Assembly (NCBI RefSeq): GCF_025602895.1
Contig: NW_026516457.1
Coordinates: forward strand, 1 to 38,981
Length of the DNA: 38,981 nt
Reading direction: 5' to 3'
Origin: Polychytrium aggregatum
Taxonomy: Eukaryota > Chytridiomycota > Chytridiomycetes > Polychytriales
Shown: positions 35,321 through 38,981 of the stretch, in pieces
Position numbering within the stretch: the stretch's first letter is position 1
Layout of the letters: every line of letters starts with the position of its first letter
Notes under the pieces: model-generated
What the model was told of the DNA's origin: nothing
Database searches by the model: none
What the model saw: only the letters and a program-made list of their open reading frames with translations
Translations under genes and position numbers: made by a program

Positions 35321-35854
35321 ATGCCCTCTAACGACCTGTCGTACGTCGCAATCGTCGTCGTGCTGATCCTGACTCTGCTGTTTTTTGCTTCGCGCATGCC
35401 CTCGATGGAGTATCTCACTCCAGTGCCAGCGGCTCAGACTTCATCAACCATACCACGCGCATCCCTTTTGTCTTTCGCCCTGGACACGACGCTGGCTGAC
35501 ATCAATGCATTCTCAAACTTGGCCAATCGTTCGACGCTGTACGTTGTCGACAAGGGAACCAACGCCCTCGTGAAGCTCACCAGCGCTGATCAAAGCATGT
35601 GGGTTCGTCGATTCACCTTCCCAGGCACCGGCCTGGACTCGACCACACTCCCCAGATACGCATTCTTCTTGACGACCACAGGTGTCGACTGGCCCGAGAA
35701 GGCGACCCTGCAGCTCACTGCCAATACCAATGGGGTGGTGTCATCGTCCAGTATCGATATTCGGCAGTTCCCGGGTGTCGCTCGCCTGGTCATCCCACCA
35801 CCAACGGGCAGAACAGCGGATACGACATACCTCTACAGTTTCGCCTGGCAATAG
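35321..35854 (+). CDS. N-terminally anchored virion-like protein (177 aa)
   Basis: Begins MPSNDLSYVAIVVVLILTLLFFASR, with a membrane anchor at residues 8-22. The rest looks like a single beta-rich domain (ASLLSFALDTTLADINAF, LYVVDKGTNALVKL, MWVRRFTFPGTG, LPRYAFFLTTTGVDW, TTYLYSFAWQ). No family recognised. The topology matches the neighbouring lectins and the 26071 protein, suggesting another virion or infected-cell membrane protein. It is the last virus-like gene on the right. Confidence 0.7.
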   Translation: MPSNDLSYVAIVVVLILTLLFFASRMPSMEYLTPVPAAQTSSTIPRASLLSFALDTTLADINAFSNLANRSTLYVVDKGTNALVKLTSADQSMWVRRFTFPGTGLDSTTLPRYAFFLTTTGVDWPEKATLQLTANTNGVVSSSSIDIRQFPGVARLVIPPPTGRTADTTYLYSFAWQ

Positions 35855-36456
35855 AGGGGGCGATGGATCGATGGGTTGCTGGACAGGCGCCTGGTGGTTG
35901 GGTGGTTGGCGTCTGACGCGTCCCACACTCCAGTGTGGTTGCATCCGGTTTTTTTTTCGCGTTCCGGCGTCCGGAACCCGCCTCACCGCTCCTTTTCCTT
36001 GGCGCCCGCCCTCTTCCCCCCGTCCGCCCTCCACGTCGTCCGCCACCACCATCTCCAGGAAAGTATATCGTCGCTGCCTGCAACACCACCCACACCCTCA
36101 CACCCCCGCTGCTGTATGCTTCGCTTGCTCTGCTCGGACCTCTTATTGAAACGTCTGCCTCTCTGTTGTGGGATACTCTGGTGTATTGTTTGAGCATTGG
36201 GCGATCTCATCATGAGGGAGTTCGTGAATATACATGGGGAAACCTCACTGCGGGGAGGACAGACCTATCAACGGAGGGATGGATGAGCCGCAATACCACA
36301 CCTTCCTTAGCTTAGAATCATATTGTTTCGATATTTGATAATCGATCTAATATTTTATGACTTCCTATTTGCTTGCTTCCGTGACCCGGCTCGAATAACA
36401 ACAATGTCGGACTCAAACGCAAAGGAGCGCGAAGTGGATGAATCAGGTAAAGGAGG
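35855..36456. other. Spacer with no supported gene
   Basis: The short open frames here overlap each other without motifs or good starts. The first part is GC-rich and pyrimidine-rich; from about 36310 it is clearly AT-rich. It is probably the junction between virus-like DNA and host DNA. A 17-codon ATG frame at about 36404 only becomes long by reading into the minisatellite. Confidence 0.5.
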
Positions 36457-38981
36457 AATGGAGTCTCTGTTCGCTTATGCTGATGCGTGTGGCGGATGGG
36501 TTCTCTGTTCGCTTATGCTGATGCGTGTGGTGGATGGGTTCTCTGCTCGCTTATGCTGAAGCGTGTGGCGGATGGAGTCTCTGTTCGCTTATGCTGATGC
36601 ATGTGGTGGATGGAGTCTCTGTTCGCTTATGCTGATGCGTGTGGTGGATGGGTTCTCTGTTCGCTTATGCCGAAGCATGTGGTGGATGGAGTCTCTGTTC
36701 GCTTATGCTGATGCATGTGGTGGATGGGTTCTCTGTTCGCTTATGCTGATGCGTGTGGTGGATGGGTTCTCTGTTCGCTTATGCCGAAGCATGTGGTGGA
36801 TGGGTTCTCTGTTCGCGTATGCTGAAGCGTGTGGCGGATGGAGTCTATTCGCTTATGCCGAAGCATGTGGTGGATGGGTTCTCTGTTCGCTTATGCTGAT
36901 GCGTGTGGTGGATGGAGTCTCTGTTCGCTTATGCTGATGCGTGTGGTGGATGGGTTCTCTGTTCGCTTATGCCGAAGCATGTGGTGGATGGAGTCTCTGT
37001 TCGCTTATGCTGATGCGTGTGGTGGATGGGTTCTCTGTTCGCTTATGCTGATGCGTGTGGCGGATGGAGTCTATTCGCTTATGCCGAAGCATGTGGTGGA
37101 TGGAGTATCTGTTCGCGTATGCTGAAGCGTGTGGCGGATGGAGTCTATTCGCTTATGCCGAAGCATGTGGTGGATGGGTTCTCTGTTCGCTTATGCTGAT
37201 GCGTGTGGTGGATGGAGTCTCTGTTCGCTTATGCTGATGCGTGTGGTGGATGGATTCTCTGTTCGCTTATGCTGATGCGTGTGGCGGATGGGTTCTCTGT
37301 TCGCTTATGCTGAAGCGTGTGGTGGATGGAGTCTCTGTTCGCTTATGCTGATGCGTGTGGTGGATGGGTTCTCTGTTCGCTTATGCTGATGCGTGTGGTG
37401 GATGGGTTCTCTGTTCGCTTATGCTGAAGCGTGTGGCGGATGGAGTCTCTGTTCGCTTATGCTGATGCGTGTGGCGGATGGGTTCTCTGTTCGCTTATGC
37501 TGATGCGTGTGGTGGATGGGTTCTCTGCTCGCTTATGCTGATGCGTGTGGCGGATGGAGTCTCTGTTCGCTTATGCTGATGCATGTGGTGGATGGGTTCT
37601 CTGTTCGCTTATGCTGATGCGTGTGGTGGATGGGTTCTCTGTTCGCTTATGCTGAAGCGTGTGGTGGATGGAGTCTCTGTTCGCTTATGCTGATGCATGT
37701 GGTGGATGGGTTCTCTGTTCGCTTATGCTGATGCGTGTGGTGGATGGGTTCTCTGTTCGCTTATGCTGATGCGTGTGGCGGATGGAGTCTCTGTTCGCTT
37801 ATGCTGATGCGTGTGGTGGATGGGTTCTCTGTTCGCTTATGCCGAAGCATGTGGTGGATGGAGTATCTGTTCGCGTATGCTGAAGCGTGTGGCGGATGGA
37901 GTCTATTCGCTTATGCCGAAGCATGTGGTGGATGGGTTCTCTGTTCGCTTATGCTGATGCGTGTGGTGGATGGAGTCTCTGTTCGCTTATGCTGATGCGT
38001 GTGGTGGATGGGTTCTCTGTTCGCTTATGCCGAAGCATGTGGTGGATGGAGTCTCTGTTCGCTTATGCTGATGCGTGTGGTGGATGGGTTCTCTGTTCGC
38101 TTATGCTGATGCGTGTGGCGGATGGAGTCTATTCGCTTATGCCGAAGCATGTGGTGGATGGGTTCTCTGTTCGCGTATGCTGAAGCGTGTGGCGGATGGA
38201 GTCTATTCGCTTATGCCGAAGCATGTGGTGGATGGGTTCTCTGTTCGCTTATGCTGATGCGTGTGGTGGATGGAGTCTCTGTTCGCTTATGCTGATGCGT
38301 GTGGTGGATGGGTTCTCTGTTCGCTTATGCCGAAGCATGTGGTGGATGGAGTCTCTGTTCGCTTATGCTGATGCGTGTGGTGGATGGGTTCTCTGTTCGC
38401 TTATGCTGATGCGTGTGGTGGATGGGTTCTCTGTTCGCTTATGCTGATGCGTGTGGCTGGATGGAGTCTCTGTTCGCTTATGCTGATGCGTGTGGCTGGA
38501 TGGGTTCTCTGTTCGCTTATGCCGAAGCATGTGGGTGGATGGAGTCTCTGTTTCGCTTATGCTGAGGCGTGTGGTGGATGGGTCTCTGTTCGCTTATGCT
38601 GATGCAGTGTGGTGGATGGTTCTCTGTTCGCTTATGCTGAAGCGTGTGGCGGATGGAGTCTCTGTTCGCTTATGCTGATGCGTGTGGCGGATGGGTTCTC
38701 TGTTCGCTTATGCTGATGCGTGTGGTGGATGGGTTCTCTGCTTCGCTTATGCTGAATGCGTGTGGCGGATGGAGTTCTCTGTTCGCTTATGCTGATGCAT
38801 GTGGTGGATGGGTTCTCTGTTCGCTTATGCTGATGCGTGTGGTGGATGGGTTCTCTGTTCGCTTATGCTGATGCGTGTGGCGGATGGAGTCTCTGTTCGC
38901 TTATGCTGATGCGTGTGGTGGATGGTTCTCTGTTCGCTTATGCTGATGCGTGTGTGGATGGGTTCTCTGTTCGCGGATGCT
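36457..38981. repeat. 38-bp minisatellite array with higher-order structure
   Basis: More than 60 tandem copies of a 38-bp unit around TCTGTTCGCTTATGCTGATG with a GTGTGGYGGATGG segment. Variable positions are GAGTC/GGTTC, CTGATGCG/CTGAAGCG/CCGAAGCA/CTGATGCA and GGCGG/GGTGG. A 35-bp variant (GAGTCTATTCGC, three bases shorter) recurs. Blocks of mixed variants recur as units: the block from 36829 reappears at 37887 (1058 bp apart) and partly at 38187. Because 38 is not a multiple of 3 and the unit has few stops, all plus frames look open. After about 38450 units carry scattered single-base indels. The array reaches the window edge. Confidence 0.95.

Noticed and set aside
36404..36559. Small gene starting with MSDSNAKEREVDESG
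   Set aside because: Only about 17 codons precede the minisatellite and there is no supporting motif.
36457..38981. Protein-coding repeats or a CRISPR array
   Set aside because: A 38-bp unit read in all three frames gives the same peptides with no start logic. Units are contiguous with no unique spacers, so it is a minisatellite.

Overview
The window is eukaryotic DNA. It carries five LTR retrotransposons or fragments of the Ty3/gypsy class (called TE-A to TE-E here), at least three with recognisable chromovirus or Tf1-like traits. It also carries an intron-less, densely packed cluster of short genes that looks like endogenised DNA of a giant virus (Nucleocytoviricota-like), and it ends in a 38-bp minisatellite. 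The host cannot be named from sequence alone. Self-primed Tf1-like retroelements, a Fanzor nuclease and virus-like genes would fit an early-diverging fungus or another protist. The TE-E insertion sits inside a virus-like gene with a target-site duplication. This argues that the viral DNA resides in a cellular genome and is not a contaminating virus contig.

Layout. 1-1046: minus-strand TE-A (gag and protease), cut by 5' LTR of TE-B. 1047-3917: plus-strand TE-B (LTR, gag, protease, start of pol). 3918-10322: full-length minus-strand TE-C with two frameshifts in pol and no target-site duplication. 10323-11130: 3' end of a different element, TE-D (integrase C-terminus, chromodomain, LTR). 11131-13344: Fanzor (eukaryotic TnpB relative) gene whose C-terminal catalytic part was removed at the TE-D junction. 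13384-14438: Tc1/IS630-type transposon with about 70-bp inverted repeats. 14410-18358: five virus-like genes, two on minus and three on plus. 18359-24762: TE-E, a young, apparently intact element (identical-looking 791-bp LTRs, duplication CGTGC) inserted in the last codons of a small membrane-protein gene. 24763-35854: twelve more virus-like genes, including tail-fibre-like proteins, a very basic zinc-ribbon protein, four membrane-anchored proteins, a Sel1-repeat protein and two paralogous lectins. 35855-36456: spacer with nothing recognised. 36457-38981: minisatellite.

How it works together. The virus-like genes look mostly structural (virion membrane, fibre and host-recognition proteins, DNA condensation). 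Eight of them share a 7-8 A run followed by T, placed 28-47 nt before the start codon, which is a candidate viral promoter; the Fanzor and transposase genes lack it. TE-B, TE-C and TE-E show a complete replication logic: a TATA box, an RNA 5' end complementary to the primer-binding site (self-priming), and a gag-pol -1 frameshift site followed by a hairpin that contains the gag stop codon.
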